A stretch of DNA of 64,000 nt. Origin: Penelope pileata (lineage: Eukaryota; Chordata; Aves; Galliformes; Cracidae). The translations under genes and the position numbers were made by a program. Below, piece after piece: positions 61,559-64,000 of the stretch; the first letter of the stretch is position 1; the number at the start of each line of letters is the position of its first letter. Below the pieces are notes generated by a model that was not told the DNA's origin, searched no databases, and worked only from the letters and a program-made list of their open reading frames with translations. The stretch is taken from positions 231,546 to 295,545 of the forward strand of contig WBMW01004826.1 of NCBI GenBank assembly GCA_013396635.1, in the 5' to 3' direction.

Positions 61559-64000
61559 GTAAGTGTGACTCGTGTAAGCAGTCTTCTTTGTCACGTGGCA
61601 GGGTTGTCATTTTTGGAATAAATAATGTTTATGTTCGTTGTATGTTACAGTTAAATATTTATGCATTAATGCAAGTTTAATGCTGAAGCTTGACTGAGTA
61701 ATATTTTATTATTTAATCACAACTCGAGCGAGCATATTTCTACAGTACAGCTTTAATTACCAGCGTGACCTTACTGTGCTCTTATTCCTCACTTCAATTA
61801 TATTGCTTGAATTAAACGAAAAGTATAAAGTACCTGTTAGGTCTGAGTTTAAAATTTTAATCCTCTCATGGAAGAAATCAAAGGAGTGGTGTTTTTCACA
61901 GAAATGTGGCACAACATACAGATTTCTTCCCAAATATGGCTGTATCTGTGCCTCCAGTTTCTGCTAGAAATGGGGACTTGCTTCATTTTTTCCTTCTGCT
62001 GGGCAGAAGCTGAGTGCACCATCAGCCTGTTCCCTCCCTCCTGTGCTAGGGTGGGAGGTGTGGGTGGGTTCTGAGCTGCAGGGGGGCTGCCACGTGGCTC
62101 TGGCCAAGGAGCTGGGAAGGACAGCTCGTGTATGGGGTCGGAGCAAGCTGCGGGTTGGGGTTGTCCCTGCTGGCCCTTACACCTCATGGAAGAGGTTGTG
62201 TCGTGCTTTTGCTGGGCTAGGAGAGCTCTCGCTGCCTGTGTTAGTGTGGATCTAGGCCAATCCTGATGTACCCACCAACACCATTTGAGCTCTGCTCTCT
62301 GAACCTTGCTGATTTTTGGAGGGACCCGCTGGGGGGTTGTGCTGTCCTTGGCCATGAGGTGCCAAGGGGAGTCCAGCTGTGTGTTAGTGCAGAAGAGACT
62401 GTGCTAAGGGGTTTATTCCAAGTGGAGAGGACTCCCTTTGTTCCATTGTTTTTTATTGAGTTTCTCCATGTTTTCCTTTGGGGACGAAATACCGAGGAGC
62501 TGGAGGGGATTCGAGGTGCGGTGTGGGCCGGGTGGTGATGCTGAGGGTTAGGGCAGATGGGGCAGCACAGGGCCTTGATTCTTGTTAGCATTTCTCCCTT
62601 TTTCAGAGCTTTAAGGTTGGTTCTGAGTGTAGCTAATCCATGGATCTGTCTTTTTGTGAGCCTTCAAGTGCTACTTACTGCTTTCTGTTTTTCTTCTCAT
62701 GATCATGTTCTGCCCTCCTAAAACACCAGAAACCTAAGGATGGAGACTGTGGATGGTTATTTCTCCAGAGCCTGGACACTTCTCCTGCCCTGTATTTTAA
62801 AACAAGACTTTCTACAGAGACCTGGGCAAAACCAGGCTCCAGACCTTGCCTTTTTTAATTTATTTTTTTATAAGATTTGTTAATTTATTTTTTTTTAACG
62901 TACCTCCCACGTCAGCCATTAGCTTTGTTTGAACTTCATGCACCAGTAGCAGTCCCTGCCATCAGGGCAGTAGCCCATATTAATGGTACCATGTGTGGAA
63001 CTTTCCTGGAAATACTTATTTCATTGTGTCTTCTAACATCTGCTTCTGTGCTTTCAGTTCGTGTCTCTAGTCTGTCATTTACATCTGCACAAAACCATTT
63101 CCCCTGCCATTTAACTGGCATCTAAAATATGTTATGTATATTGATGCCTGATTTTTCTGGTTACTCTCTCCATACCGATTGCCTGGATTTTTCCAGCTTG
63201 AGCTTCGTTCTCACCTGCTTCATTGCTTCTTCAGATGTGGATAATTGCCATCTAGCATTGCCTCCTCTTCTGGTTGTTCAGTTATTGTTATCTACAGTGC
63301 ATCACCCATTGCAGCTCCTACCTGGGGCTGCACTTCTCCTGCTATTGGACCTTTATGTGGGTTTCACCACTGTAGCACACGTTGCTACAAATAAAATCGC
63401 TAACAACATATGGCCTGTTATGATCCTTTTATCCAAACTCTGCCATTTTGTATATTTGTGACACACTGCAGATTTTGTGAAGATTGCTTCATAATATTTG
63501 TTTACCATCTGCTGCACTCTATTTGGTTTCTTGCTAGGATTTCTTCCTCCATTTTAAGTGACATTAGCAAAATCCAGCCAGTACGTAGGATTTTTTGGTT
63601 CTACTTTTGCTTCCCTAATGTGCTGGAAAATCGTATTGCTGTGCTCTAGGCAAGTAGAGAAGCCTGGAAATCGTTCTGAACCCGTGTGTCTATCTGGCTG
63701 GTGTTGGGGCTGTGCCTACTTAAATGCCAGGGAAGGATGGCAGAGGTTCTCTGCACAGAAAAGAGAAATACATTTTGATCTGGTTTTGCTCTTTTCAAAC
63801 ATGGCCTGACTACTTCAGAGCTTACTTTTTTATGCCAGGCTACAGTTTCTGCTTTTTCATCAACACATTTTAAATAGAATTTGTTCTCTTTGCACCGCTC
63901 TCAGGACTTCTATAACTTAGAGAACCCCGCAGTTCATTTCTTATCGTTTGAAATGAATAGCATGTGATTTTTAGGAATGTTTTGCAATTGGGCACAAGGA
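61559..64000. other. MAP2K5: MAP2K5 intron 2, running off the window
   Basis: 2.4 kb with no sign of exon 3, whose acidic EDEDGD-like peptide would be easy to recognise. Nothing else supported. Confidence 0.75.

Overview
This is a vertebrate nuclear window, most likely from a bird. Coding exons are small and scattered among AT-rich introns and split at GT/AG splice sites. Two promoters sit in CpG islands. The 3' ends of CR1-type LINE copies, the characteristic avian retroposon, lie at about 57.6, 58.3 and 33.7 kb. Four runs of N (2053, 4693-4698, 45934-45949, 56836) show an assembly with small gaps. I favour a galliform bird, but the sequence alone does not fix the species.

Three protein-coding genes are present, all on the + strand and in the order known from human chromosome 15q23: IQCH, C15orf61, MAP2K5. 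(1) IQCH, C-terminal half: eleven coding exons between 2361 and 41637, encoding about 565 residues, with the stop at 41635-41637 and a polyadenylation signal at 41810. Every exon junction keeps the reading frame. Earlier exons lie off the left edge or were not recognised. (2) The C15orf61 orthologue: two coding exons (45950-46163 and 47306-47433). Its N terminus is lost in a short N gap inside a CpG-island promoter. (3) MAP2K5 (MEK5), 5' end only: coding exon 1 (57150-57284) and exon 2 (61510-61558), giving the start of the PB1 domain. The kinase domain lies beyond the right edge.

The rest is intron and intergenic DNA. It holds CR1 fragments, one MIR-like ancient SINE, palindromic ancient repeat remnants, homopolymer runs and a few candidate regulatory sites: a CTCF-like palindrome at 28.6 kb, paired NRF1-type motifs at C15orf61, and a cluster of AACATGGC motifs upstream of MAP2K5. 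I see no viral genes, CRISPR, tRNA or rRNA genes.

The most interesting points follow. The C-terminal half of IQCH reads as a diverged ATP-grasp ligase plus a C-terminal domain like that of bacterial PGM1-type peptide ligases, with an altered active-site signature. The DNA just upstream of MAP2K5 is duplicated on either side of an N and is probably an assembly artefact. MAP2K5 carries an AUG-UGA start-stop element 16 bases before its start codon. C15orf61 is broken by a gap that any automatic annotation of this assembly would mis-call.
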